In this document: positions 17,100 to 25,047 of the stretch, piece by piece | How the letters are laid out: every line of letters begins with the position of its first letter | Position numbering within the stretch: position 1 is the first letter of the stretch | Assembly (NCBI RefSeq): GCF_030518795.1 | Contig: NZ_CP130427.1 | Coordinates: forward strand, 2,914,001 to 2,978,000 | Length of the DNA stretch: 64,000 nt | Source of the DNA: Micromonospora sp. NBRC 110009 | Lineage (GTDB): Bacteria; Actinomycetota; Actinomycetes; Mycobacteriales; Micromonosporaceae | Reading direction: 5' to 3' | The notes under the pieces: model-generated | Database searches by the model: none | Told to the model about the DNA's origin: nothing | The model's input: the letters and a program-made list of their open reading frames with translations, nothing else | Translations under genes and position numbers: made by a program

Positions 17100-17633
17100 T
17101 CACTCCTTCTCGGCCAGCGCGGCCCGCAGCTCGGCCAGCCCTCGGGAGAGGCGGCTGCGGACGGTGCCCTCGGTCAGGTCCAGCACGGCGGCGGTCTCGG
17201 CGGTGGAGAGGTCCAGCAGCACCCGGCAGACGATCACGGTGCGCCGGCTCGCGGGCAGCCGCTCCAGGGCCGACCGGGCGGCCAGCCCGGCCGGGTCCGG
17301 GGCGGCGGTCGCCGGTTGCCGGTCGTCGGCCGGCGGTCGTTCCCGGCGTACCTTGCGCCACCAGGAGGTGGCCCAGTTCAACCCGACCCGGAACACCCAG
17401 CCGCCCGGGTTGTCCAGCCGGCGCACCCGATCCCAGCGCGCGAACGCCCGGGCCATCGCCTCGTCGGTCGCCTCCCGGGCCACGCCGGCGTCGCCGACGG
17501 CCAGCGCGAGCGCCCGGTGGACCCGGTCCACGTGGTCCCGGTAGAACTGCTCGAACGGCAGTTCGGCGAGCGGAACGTCGCAGCGCATCAGCACGTCCGG
17601 CGGCGGTGCCGGTGCGGCGGGAGGGTTGCCCAT
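17100..17633 (-). CDS. SigE-type/ECF RNA polymerase sigma factor
   Basis: 177 residues from ATG 17633; the ribosome site is weak and ATG 17588 (MRCDVPLAELPF) is an alternative. Region 2 is seen in PFEQFYRDHVDRVHRALALA and ATDEAMARAFARWDRVRRL, with GGWVFRVGLNWATSWWRK. Region 4 reads ALERLPASRRTVIVCRVLLD then LSTAETAAVLDLTEGTVRSR. It should direct RNA polymerase to a small stress-type regulon. The gene immediately downstream encodes a membrane protein that may sense the signal. Its own promoter would lie within the inverted-repeat region at 17.8 kb, and I could not identify one. Confidence 0.85.
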   Translation of the reverse strand: MGNPPAAPAPPPDVLMRCDVPLAELPFEQFYRDHVDRVHRALALAVGDAGVAREATDEAMARAFARWDRVRRLDNPGGWVFRVGLNWATSWWRKVRRERPPADDRQPATAAPDPAGLAARSALERLPASRRTVIVCRVLLDLSTAETAAVLDLTEGTVRSRLSRGLAELRAALAEKE

Positions 17634-17809
17634 GTCAAGTTCACGCCCGAGCCGCCCGGATCGTTCCCACCGAATTCGGATGATCGTCCGGGTCGTCGCC
17701 GACAGCCGCGCCGCGCCGCGCCGATCGTTGCTCGGCACCGACATGGTGCCGCGTCCACCCTGGCAATGCCGCCACGACGTCACACTCCGTACTGACGGCT
17801 CGTCCCGGC

Positions 17810-17914
17810 TACCCCACCCCTCGCCGCCTTTGCTCTGCAGCCATACACGCATCGGATACCGACAGTTGCCGTTGCGTCGATGGCTGCAGAGCAAAGGCGG
17901 CGAGTGGGTGGGTA
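17810..17914. repeat. Long imperfect palindrome (hairpin-forming inverted repeat)
   Basis: Two 25-bp arms are perfect inverted copies (17820-17844 and 17880-17904, each with TTTGCTCTGCAGCCAT or its complement). Pairing extends inwards with 8 of 11 matches to a 13-nt loop (17856-17868) and outwards through GGGTGG/CCACCC tracts. It is in the 521-bp gap between the divergent ECF sigma and XRE genes. It has no U-tract and is far longer than a usual terminator, so a dispersed palindromic repeat element is the best guess. Confidence 0.75.
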
Positions 17915-17963
17915 GGTGGCCGGTGCCGCAGTGGAGGTTACGTCCGTTTTGTAGGCGTTGAGT

Positions 17964-18016
17964 GATGCGTTCTGGTGAAGCGCGGGCGAGAGGGAGTGAC
18001 GCATCGTGACCTTCAC
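17964..18016. repeat. Interleaved inverted repeats (pseudoknot-like order)
   Basis: GATGCGT (17964-17970) pairs with ACGCATC (17999-18005), and GTGAAG (17975-17980) pairs with CTTCAC (18011-18016). The order A-B-A'-B' would allow an H-type pseudoknot in RNA, or may be two overlapping operators. It lies 60 bp beyond the long palindrome and ~140 bp before the XRE gene. The rest of the 17634-18154 gap shows nothing recognisable. Confidence 0.35.
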
Positions 18017-18154
18017 GGTGTGTAGTGGTTCCGGCTGCCGAGGCGGGCGGCGAGCCGAGGACAGGTGCCTGCGGAACTTCGGCGGGGTATCGGTTGTCCA
18101 CAGCCGGACCGGGCAGGGTTGCCGCGCGGGTGCCCCGGGCGAGACCGTGGCGGT

Positions 18155-18727
18155 GTGACCGACCCCGCCAACCCCGGAGACTCGGTGCCTGCGGCAGGAG
18201 AGGCCGCGGAGCCGCCCGCGCTGCTCACCGAGCCCCTCGACATTCCCTGGCCCGCCGCCGGGGTCGTCCGCGCGGTCCGCCGCCGGGCCGACGCCAGCCA
18301 GCGGGAGCTGGCCCGCTTCGCCCAGGTGCACCCGGCCACCATCGGGCGCATCGAGGCGGGCACCCTGACCCCGAGCCTCGCCATGTTGCTCCGGATCATC
18401 TCCGCGGCCGGGTTCCGGCTCGTCGTGGTCGACGAGGCCGGTCGGGTGCTCAAGCCGATGCGCGACCGAGCCGACCTGCGCGACGGCGCGGAGCGGCGCT
18501 ACCCGTCCCACCTCGACGTCATCACCGATCCCGAGCCGGGGGAGTGGTGGGCCGACCGGTACGGCCTGGCGCGGCCGCCGGAGACCTTCTATCGGGACCG
18601 GGCCCACCGGGATGCCCTGCGGCGACGCAGCCAATGGGAGGTGCGGGTGGCTAAGTACCGCGGCGATCCGCCCCCGCCCGACCCGCAGCGCCGCGGATAC
18701 CGGAACGGCCCGCCGCCCGGCTGGTGA
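18155..18727 (+). CDS. XRE-family helix-turn-helix regulator
   Basis: 190 residues from GTG 18155 (VTDPANPGDS); there is no strong ribosome site, so a leaderless or weakly initiated start is possible. The helix-turn-helix spans about residues 45-100 (RRRADASQRELARFAQVHPA, TIGRIEAGTLTPSLAMLLRI). The C-terminal ~90 residues are charged, with EWWADRYGLARPPETFYRDR and a basic tail; no known ligand domain. Likely a DNA-binding regulator of unknown regulon; the neighbouring inverted repeats at 17.8-18.0 kb are possible targets. It converges on the nuclease gene at 18760. Confidence 0.8.
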   Translation: MTDPANPGDSVPAAGEAAEPPALLTEPLDIPWPAAGVVRAVRRRADASQRELARFAQVHPATIGRIEAGTLTPSLAMLLRIISAAGFRLVVVDEAGRVLKPMRDRADLRDGAERRYPSHLDVITDPEPGEWWADRYGLARPPETFYRDRAHRDALRRRSQWEVRVAKYRGDPPPPDPQRRGYRNGPPPGW

Positions 18728-18759
18728 GCCGGACGACGGGCCGTCGTGCCAACGGGTGG

Positions 18760-21700
18760 TCAGTCGTCGTTCAGGATGGTCCCGACGCCGACCGGGTCGG
18801 CGAGCCGGAGCCCCGGCACGCCCAGCACCAACAGGTTGAGCTGCTCGTCCGCCTCGACCTTCTTGTCACCGCGGACGGTCACCGGGAAGGCGAGCGACGT
18901 CTGGCCAGCGGCCAGCGTCCGGCAGCCCAGGTACGTGTCGTAGTCCGACCCGGCCTGCGCGGTGGTGGCGTAGGTGGCGGCGCAGAGGAGCACCGGCTCG
19001 GAGAGCGGCCGGGACACGGTCACCGTGAACGTCATGGTGGCGTCGCCCTTGTTGCCCTCGGCCACCGACGTGTCGGCCACGCTCACCGACGCCCGGGAGC
19101 GGAACCGGGCCACCTGCGGATCGTGGTCGCTGGCACCCCGGTCACCCAGACCTGCCGCGTCGGTCGGGTAGTCGGCATTGATGTGCGCCGCCCGTACCTG
19201 CACCAGGTCGCCGTGGAGCTTGTCGTTGACGAAGAGGTTGTCCAGGGTCTGCGCCATCCCGTTGAAGGTGTACGAGTAGGCCGCCGCCGGCACGTCCGCG
19301 ACCAGGTCGTCCCAGAGGTTGTGCATGCCGGCCTGGTACAGCGGGCCGAGCTGGTCCGACGGGGTGGGGTTCGACGCCGTGGCGATCGGGTCGTCCGGCC
19401 GCGGGAAGACGTTCAGGTCGCCGCCGTAGACGACCCGTGCGTCCTGGTCGTACGCCTCGACCGCCTGCACCAGCGCGGCGCCGTACGCGGCCTGCTCCCG
19501 CCGCTGCCCGACCCGGGTGTCCGGGCCGGACGAGTAGTGGTTGCTGACCGCCCAGAGCGTGTAGTGCTCGCTCGATCCGGGAGCCGCCGCCACGGTGAAC
19601 TTCGCCAGCTGCGCGGCCCGGGTGTAGACGTTCGACCCGTCCACGCCGGTGGAGCGGTCCACGTCGGCCGGCAGCACCGCGTTGAAGGCCTTCGGGTTCT
19701 GCACGTCCGCGTTGGACGGCAGGCCCGCCGAGCGGTACTGCACCGTCGGCGTGGAGCCCAGCAGCGGGTCGGCGGCGGTCGCCTCGGCCAGGGTCAGCCG
19801 GTCGGTGCGGTAGAGGAACGCCGAGGTGATGCCCCGGGCGTCCGCGCCGGTCCGGTCGTACGCCGTCGCGTAGGCGGGGCCGCCGTTGGCCGCGATGGCC
19901 AGCGCCAGCTCCTGGACGGTGTCCGGCGCGCCGTCGGCGTTGTTCGTGTCGCCGCAGACCAGCTGGCCGTCGACCACCGAGCAGATGTCCTGGTCCTCGG
20001 CCTCCTGCACCAGCACCAGGTCCGGGCTGTGCAGCGCGGTGACGATCTGCCGGGCCTCCACGTTCAGCCGCGCGGCGTATGCGGCCTCGCTGGCCGGCAC
20101 GTAGTCGAACGGCGGGCTGACCCCGGTGCAGCCCGAGTTGCCGGCGAAGTCGCAGCCGTCGAACGGGTCGTCCCGGTAGTCGTACAGGTTCTCCAGGTTG
20201 TAGGTGGCGACCGCGACCTCGGAGTCGCGGTCCGCGGGCTGCGGCGGGTTGTTCTCCGCCGGGTCCGCGCCACCGGTCAGCGTGAGCTGTTCCGGCTGCA
20301 CGCTGTACTTGCTGAACGCGTACGAGATGGCGCCGTAGGCGTCCTCGGTGAGCGTGTCGTAGGTGCGGGCCTCCGGCAGCAGCGCGGCGGAGTCACCGGC
20401 GGTCGCCTTCACGCCACCCGCGCCCAGCAGGATCCGCTGGTTGTTGCCGTTGTCGAAGAGGGTGCCGGGAATGTCGTCCAGCGGGTGCGCGTCCCGGAAC
20501 ACCCGGCGGGCGTACGGGTCGGAGCGCTTCATGATCGGGTCCTCGCGGTCCACCACGTAGATCTCGGAGTCCAGGGTGGAGGCGAAGATGTGCCGCGGGG
20601 CGGAGACGCCGCTGCCGGAGCGGACCCGCATCCGGGTGCCCTCGTGCCGCTCCCAGAACAGGTCGGCGGCGGCCGCGTCGGCCGGCGGGATCGCCTCGTC
20701 CACCTGCACGGCGGTGTCGACGTCCAGGCCGGAGTCGAGCTTGCGGACCAGCGAGGCGCTGGAGAGCTGGGTCTGGTCGAAGAACTCGGAGACCCGGCCG
20801 CGCAGCACCACCTCGTCGCCCACGGTCGGCGCGTAGCCGCCGATCAGCGTGGTGAACGAGCCCATGAAGACGAAGATGCCGTCCGAGCTGAGCGGGTCGC
20901 CGTCCTCGGTGCCCTTGCGGCTCTGCAGGTAGAAGCCGTACTGGTCGGCCCCGGCGGAGGAGCGGGTGAGCGACTTCTGGGTGATCACACCGCGCACGTC
21001 GTACAGGGCGGAGCTGGTGCCGTTGCCGCTGGCCGGGGCGAGCGGCGACCGGTCGGTGCGGCCGTTCTCGTCGTCGGCGGTGCGGCCCTGCACCTCGCCC
21101 ACCGAGAGCAGCCTGGTCGCCTGCACGGTGAGGGTGCAGGTGGCGCTGCCGCCGTCCGCGTCCGTCGAGGTCACGGTGACCGCGTACGAGCCGGCCGGGA
21201 GGCCCGTCGCGGTCAGCGTCGCGGTGGCGGTGCCGCCGACGCCGGCGGCCGGGGTGAACGCGGTACGGCTGATCGAGCCGCTCGCCGGCGCCGGGCTGAC
21301 CGCGGTGACCGCCAGGTCGGTGACGGTGTCGTCGGCGTCGGTGGCGGTGACCTGGCGGGTCGCGGTGCCGCCCGCCTCCACGGTCAGCGTGCCGCCGCAG
21401 GCCAGCGTCGGCGGCTGGTCGACCGGGCCGCCGCCGTCGGCGGTGTGGCTGCCCAGACCGTCGAAGGTGTCGATGGCGAAGCCGGCCCACTGCACGGTCG
21501 GGTCGAAGGCGTCCGACGGGTCGGTGTCGCCGGCGGTCACCGAGGGGAGCCGGCGCAACGTGTTGTCGGCCGTGCTGGTGACCCCGGTGCCCCACTCGGT
21601 GCCCGGGTCGACGCCGACCTGCCCGATCGAGTCGAGCACCGTGCTGCCCTTGCGCAGCACGACCGCGTCGTCGCCGTTGTAGAGCGAGCCGCCGTAGGTC

Positions 21701-22032
21701 TGGTCGGCCTGGGCGAGGATCGCCGGCGCGGCCGAGGAGGCGGCGAAGACGAAGACGTCACCGGCCGCGACGGTGCCGCTCAGGGCGACGTTCGTCGACG
21801 TGGTGGCGCCGTTGAAGAAGAACTGGAGCTGGTAGCCGGCGGCGGTCAGGTCGACCGGGGCGCCGGTGCCGTTGTAGAGCTCGATCGCCTTGTTGTTGGA
21901 CGAGCCCTCGACGTACTCGGAGATGAACAGGTCGGTGGGCGCGGCGCTGGCCGCGGGAGGTGCGACGCCGATGGCCGTGACGGAGACGGCCGCCGTGGTC
22001 GCGAGCGCGGCAAGGGTGCGGCGCGGGCGCAT
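18760..22032 (-). CDS. Secreted ExeM/NucH-family extracellular nuclease, multidomain
   Basis: 1090 residues. Order: signal peptide (~1-30, ending AASAAPT), lamin-tail domain (~32-145, LFISEYVEGSSNNKAIELYN), an Ig/PKD-like segment (~205-300), an OB-fold-like segment (~330-450, VRGVITQKSLTRSS, VGDEVVLRGRVSEF), then an endonuclease/exonuclease/phosphatase domain (~590-940). The latter has VATYNLENLYDY, LVLVQEAEDQD, VSNHYSSGPDTR, YGGDLNVFPRPDD and ASDHDPQVARF with the expected catalytic Asn, Glu, Asp and His. A Calx-beta-like domain (~955-1085) ends the protein. It should degrade extracellular DNA for nutrients or biofilm turnover. No sortase motif is visible. Confidence 0.9.
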   Translation of the reverse strand: MRPRRTLAALATTAAVSVTAIGVAPPAASAAPTDLFISEYVEGSSNNKAIELYNGTGAPVDLTAAGYQLQFFFNGATTSTNVALSGTVAAGDVFVFAASSAAPAILAQADQTYGGSLYNGDDAVVLRKGSTVLDSIGQVGVDPGTEWGTGVTSTADNTLRRLPSVTAGDTDPSDAFDPTVQWAGFAIDTFDGLGSHTADGGGPVDQPPTLACGGTLTVEAGGTATRQVTATDADDTVTDLAVTAVSPAPASGSISRTAFTPAAGVGGTATATLTATGLPAGSYAVTVTSTDADGGSATCTLTVQATRLLSVGEVQGRTADDENGRTDRSPLAPASGNGTSSALYDVRGVITQKSLTRSSAGADQYGFYLQSRKGTEDGDPLSSDGIFVFMGSFTTLIGGYAPTVGDEVVLRGRVSEFFDQTQLSSASLVRKLDSGLDVDTAVQVDEAIPPADAAAADLFWERHEGTRMRVRSGSGVSAPRHIFASTLDSEIYVVDREDPIMKRSDPYARRVFRDAHPLDDIPGTLFDNGNNQRILLGAGGVKATAGDSAALLPEARTYDTLTEDAYGAISYAFSKYSVQPEQLTLTGGADPAENNPPQPADRDSEVAVATYNLENLYDYRDDPFDGCDFAGNSGCTGVSPPFDYVPASEAAYAARLNVEARQIVTALHSPDLVLVQEAEDQDICSVVDGQLVCGDTNNADGAPDTVQELALAIAANGGPAYATAYDRTGADARGITSAFLYRTDRLTLAEATAADPLLGSTPTVQYRSAGLPSNADVQNPKAFNAVLPADVDRSTGVDGSNVYTRAAQLAKFTVAAAPGSSEHYTLWAVSNHYSSGPDTRVGQRREQAAYGAALVQAVEAYDQDARVVYGGDLNVFPRPDDPIATASNPTPSDQLGPLYQAGMHNLWDDLVADVPAAAYSYTFNGMAQTLDNLFVNDKLHGDLVQVRAAHINADYPTDAAGLGDRGASDHDPQVARFRSRASVSVADTSVAEGNKGDATMTFTVTVSRPLSEPVLLCAATYATTAQAGSDYDTYLGCRTLAAGQTSLAFPVTVRGDKKVEADEQLNLLVLGVPGLRLADPVGVGTILNDD

Positions 22033-22126
22033 GAGGCCTCCACGATGGGTGGACGTGAACTAACGCACGTTAAGTGCCGTTCCGGTCCTTCGTCCATCCC
22101 CCGGGCAGCCGTTTGGTGAATATCCG

Positions 22127-23143
22127 TCAGCGATGGGGGTCGAGGCGGTGCACCAGCTCCGCGACGTCCACGCTGTATTCGCACCAGTCCCGGTCCGGGC
22201 GGTAGCCCAGCTCCGCGTTGACCTTCAGCATCGCCTCGTTGGCCTGCGCGTTCCAGGTCTGCACCTCGGCCAGCTCCGGTTCGGCCGAGCGCAGCTCCAG
22301 CAGCATCCGCGCCTTGATGGCCCGGTCGATGCCGTAGCCGCGGTGGTCCCGGACCACGATGGTGTCGTACTGGTCGGCCCGGGTCGGGTGCTGCGCCGGC
22401 ACCACCACCTCGGTCAGCCCGGCCACCTCGCCGGTCTGCTCGTGCCGGGCGAGCACGATGTAGGGCTTCATACCCCGGCGGTGCAGGGTGTCGAGGCTGT
22501 CCCGGAGCCGCTGCGGGTCGTAGGAGCTGGGGCGCAGCTCGCCGTCGTCCACGTCGCGCACCTCGGCCTTGGCCCGCGCGTACGCCGCGAGCAGGTCGTC
22601 CGGCAGGCCGCCCGGGCAGAACTCCAGGTGGTAGCCGGCGCCGACCCCGCTGGCCATCTCGGTCAGCGCCGGCCAGTCGACCGCGCCCAGGTCGAGCACG
22701 CTGCGGGTCTCCACGTATTCCCGGGTGAAGCCGAGCGACTCGTAGAACGCCACGGCCGGGGTGTCGCCGACGACCTCGACGCCGATCGACTGGAAGCCCT
22801 CGCCCCAGACCCGGCGGGCGGCCAGTCGCACCAGCTCGCGGCCGAGGCCGCCGCGCCGGACCGACGGGTGGACCAGCACCTCCAGCACGCCGATGCCGCC
22901 GAGGAGCAGCACGTGCACGTGCCCCAGGACGGCCCCCGGGGTGCCGTCCGGGGCCGGCTCGGCCTGGGCGACCCAGGAGATCCGCCGCTCACCCGGCATC
23001 ACCTCGGAGAGGTATTCCCGCATGGAATTCTCCCGCCAGGGCGGATCCTGCGGCAGATCGGCCGCCAACACTGCGTTCAGCGTGTCCAGCAGCGACGCGA
23101 TGTCGGCGGACGACGCGGTCCGGGGGTCCCACTCGCGCACCAT
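22127..23143 (-). CDS. GNAT N-acetyltransferase with two GNAT-like domains
   Basis: 338 residues from ATG 23143 (a GTG at 23146 is directly before it). The first half is a GNAT domain with the acetyl-CoA loop VHPSVRRGGLGRELVRLA near residue 100 and VAFYESLGF. The second half is GNAT-like, with VVVRDHRGYGIDRAIKARML and WNAQANEAMLKVNAELGYRP. Double-GNAT proteins include mycothiol synthase, but key features of MshD cannot be confirmed here. The acceptor is unknown. It lies about 95 bp upstream of the nuclease gene on the same strand. Confidence 0.82.
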   Translation of the reverse strand: MVREWDPRTASSADIASLLDTLNAVLAADLPQDPPWRENSMREYLSEVMPGERRISWVAQAEPAPDGTPGAVLGHVHVLLLGGIGVLEVLVHPSVRRGGLGRELVRLAARRVWGEGFQSIGVEVVGDTPAVAFYESLGFTREYVETRSVLDLGAVDWPALTEMASGVGAGYHLEFCPGGLPDDLLAAYARAKAEVRDVDDGELRPSSYDPQRLRDSLDTLHRRGMKPYIVLARHEQTGEVAGLTEVVVPAQHPTRADQYDTIVVRDHRGYGIDRAIKARMLLELRSAEPELAEVQTWNAQANEAMLKVNAELGYRPDRDWCEYSVDVAELVHRLDPHR

Positions 23144-23215
23144 CACCCGTCTAGCTTGCCGGGAACGGCAGCCCGGGGGAAGGGTTCAGTCCGCGAATGT
23201 ACGCGAGCCGTCACG

Positions 23216-24631
23216 TCACGTACCGCTCAGCCGCCCGTACTCGTCGGCCTTGTCGAAGACGGCCTGCGCGTACCGGCGCACGTCGTTGTACGACAGGATG
23301 GCACCCCACCAGTCGCCCGGGATGGTCATGTTCCGGCCACCCTCGCAGAGGTAGTTGCCCGCGGCCAGCGCCGCGTCGTCGATGTCGTGCGGGTTCTTGA
23401 CACCGTCGTCGTCGGCGTCCGCGCCGACCTCCTGCCAGGTGCTCGGGATGAACTGCATCGGCCCGAGCGCGCGGTCGTAGACGGTGTCGTGGTCGAGCTG
23501 GCCCCGGTCGGTGTCGAGGATGCGGGAACGGCCGCCCTGACCGTCGAGCGGGTCGCCGAGGATCTCCGGTGCGGAGACGCCGTTCGGCTGGAGGGTGGCG
23601 TTGTTGGCCGACCCGTGCCGGGACTCGACATATCCGATCGCGGCCAGCGTGGTCCAGCTGAGCTGGCAGCTCCGTTGCGTCTGGCCGAGCACCCACTCGG
23701 CGTAGCCGTACGCTTGGAGGGCGACCACCGGGATGCCCGTCTTCGGGCTGAGCTGCTGCGCCCACCCGGCCAGCGCGTCCGCCGGGCGACCGGCCGGCAG
23801 CGGCCCGGTCGGCAGCGCGCCACCCGGCGTCCCGGTCGGCACGGGGACCCCGGTGGCACCGGGGAATCCCAGGTCGGTCGGCCCGGGCACCGGGCCGCCC
23901 TGCGGCACGCCGCTGACCGGGGCGGTCGCGGTGCTGTCGACGGCCACCGGTTGCGGCTTGCGCACGGCTGCCGGCACCAGCAGCGCGCCCGCCGCCGCGG
24001 TGGCCCCGACCAGGGCGAGCAGGAATACTCCGGGCAGGGCGGTGCGCCCGCTGGGGCGGCGCGACCAGGCCCGGGTGGCCCGGGCCGCGCCGACGGCGAG
24101 CTGCCGGGGCGGGACCCGGACCGCGTGCGCGAACGGCACCCGCCGGCGCCGGCCGCCCGCCGCCCCGCCCTGCTCCGGCCCGGCGGACCCGGCCTTCCCG
24201 TCCGTCACGGTGGCGTCCGCCGGGGACTGCTCCGGCTGCGGGCCGGTCACGGCGTCGGTCGCGGTGGTCTGCTCCGGCTTCGGGCCGGCCTTGCCGTCCG
24301 TCACGGTGGCGTCCGCCGGGGACTGCTCCGGCGTCGGTCCGGTCGCGCCGTCGGTGGTCTGCGCCGGCTTCGGGCCATGCGTGGCGGTGGTGTCGGGCTG
24401 CCCGCTTGTCGCGCCGGCGTCCGGTGTGGTCGGTCCCGACTCCGCGCCGGTCCCGCCGGTCTCCGCCGGCTTCGGCGCCGAGCCGCTGGTCTCCGCCGGG
24501 CTGGGAGTCGTGCCGCGCCGGGGCCGTGGGAGCGGACCGGTGCCGGCGACGCCGTCGGGCGGCGCGGCCGGTCGCAGGGGTCGAACCGTCGATCGCTCCT
24601 CGCCGTGCGCCACCCGTCGAGTATCACCCAT
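23216..24631 (-). CDS. Lytic transglycosylase (MltB/SLT-type) with repeat-containing N-terminus
   Basis: 471 residues. The N-terminal ~200 residues are cytoplasmic, Pro/Thr/Glu-rich and carry two tandem ~32-residue repeats (96 bp in the DNA, 24191-24382; SPADATVTDGKAG occurs twice). One membrane helix follows (~215-235, VFLLALVGATAAAGALLVPA). The C-terminal ~190 residues form a transglycosylase domain with catalytic glutamate in IGYVESRHGS, then LGPMQFIPSTWQEVG and DIDDAALAAGNYLCEGG. It should cleave the glycan strands of peptidoglycan at the outer membrane face, with roles in growth or remodelling. Long disordered N-termini ahead of the membrane helix are common in actinobacterial homologues. 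Confidence 0.9.
   Translation of the reverse strand: MGDTRRVAHGEERSTVRPLRPAAPPDGVAGTGPLPRPRRGTTPSPAETSGSAPKPAETGGTGAESGPTTPDAGATSGQPDTTATHGPKPAQTTDGATGPTPEQSPADATVTDGKAGPKPEQTTATDAVTGPQPEQSPADATVTDGKAGSAGPEQGGAAGGRRRRVPFAHAVRVPPRQLAVGAARATRAWSRRPSGRTALPGVFLLALVGATAAAGALLVPAAVRKPQPVAVDSTATAPVSGVPQGGPVPGPTDLGFPGATGVPVPTGTPGGALPTGPLPAGRPADALAGWAQQLSPKTGIPVVALQAYGYAEWVLGQTQRSCQLSWTTLAAIGYVESRHGSANNATLQPNGVSAPEILGDPLDGQGGRSRILDTDRGQLDHDTVYDRALGPMQFIPSTWQEVGADADDDGVKNPHDIDDAALAAGNYLCEGGRNMTIPGDWWGAILSYNDVRRYAQAVFDKADEYGRLSGT
24191..24382 (-). repeat. Tandem 96-bp repeat inside the transglycosylase gene
   Basis: Two in-frame copies start at 24191 and 24287. The first ~45 bp are nearly identical between copies; the rest diverges. 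They encode Pro/Glu/Thr-rich, probably disordered segments. Confidence 0.8.
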
Positions 24632-24669
24632 GCCCGCCGTGGCGTCAGGCCCGGCCGTACCCTGGTGGC

Positions 24670-24891
24670 ATGCCCCGGTACGAGTTCCGCTGCCGCGCCT
24701 GCGGCGACACCTTCGAGGTCAACCGGCCGATGGCCGAGGCCGGCCAGCCGGCGTCCTGCCCCCAGGGTCACGCCGACACCGTCAAGCTGCTGTCGACCGT
24801 CGCGGTCACCGGCCGGGGCGGCGCCGGTCCGGTCGGCGGCGGTGCCGCGCCGGCCGGCGGGGGCTGCTGCGGCGGCGGCTGCGGCTGCTGA
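24670..24891 (+). CDS. FmdB-type zinc ribbon protein with Cys/Gly-rich tail
   Basis: 73 residues. The N-terminus MPRYEFRCRACGDTFEVNRP carries the first CxxC of an FmdB-family zinc ribbon; the second half of the usual site reads CPQGH, so one cysteine is replaced by Gly-His, a common actinobacterial variant. The last ~25 residues are Gly/Ala-rich and end with six cysteines in GGGCCGGGCGC, suggesting metal binding. FmdB proteins are named for regulation of formamidase but their role is largely unknown. It is divergent from the transglycosylase gene. Confidence 0.85.
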   Translation: MPRYEFRCRACGDTFEVNRPMAEAGQPASCPQGHADTVKLLSTVAVTGRGGAGPVGGGAAPAGGGCCGGGCGC

Positions 24892-25047
24892 TCCGGCCGC
24901 CCACCTCGTCTCGCCGGTCGACCCTGACATTGCCGGCAGTGTGATCCTTGGCACCTTGGGTCGGAATCTGCCCGACCGTTCTCACGATGCGTGATCGGTT
25001 GACCATAGGGCAGCATGAACCCGACGTCAGGGTCGGAGGTTCCACGC

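Noticed and set aside
18724..22119. A 1131-codon open frame on the plus strand, antisense to the nuclease gene
   Set aside because: Composition is Val/Arg/Gly-rich with no domain, as expected from third-position GC bias opposite a real gene with full ExeM-type domains.
24191..24382. 96-bp repeat considered as a mobile or CRISPR element
   Set aside because: Two in-frame copies inside a gene, with divergence between them; a simple coding duplication.
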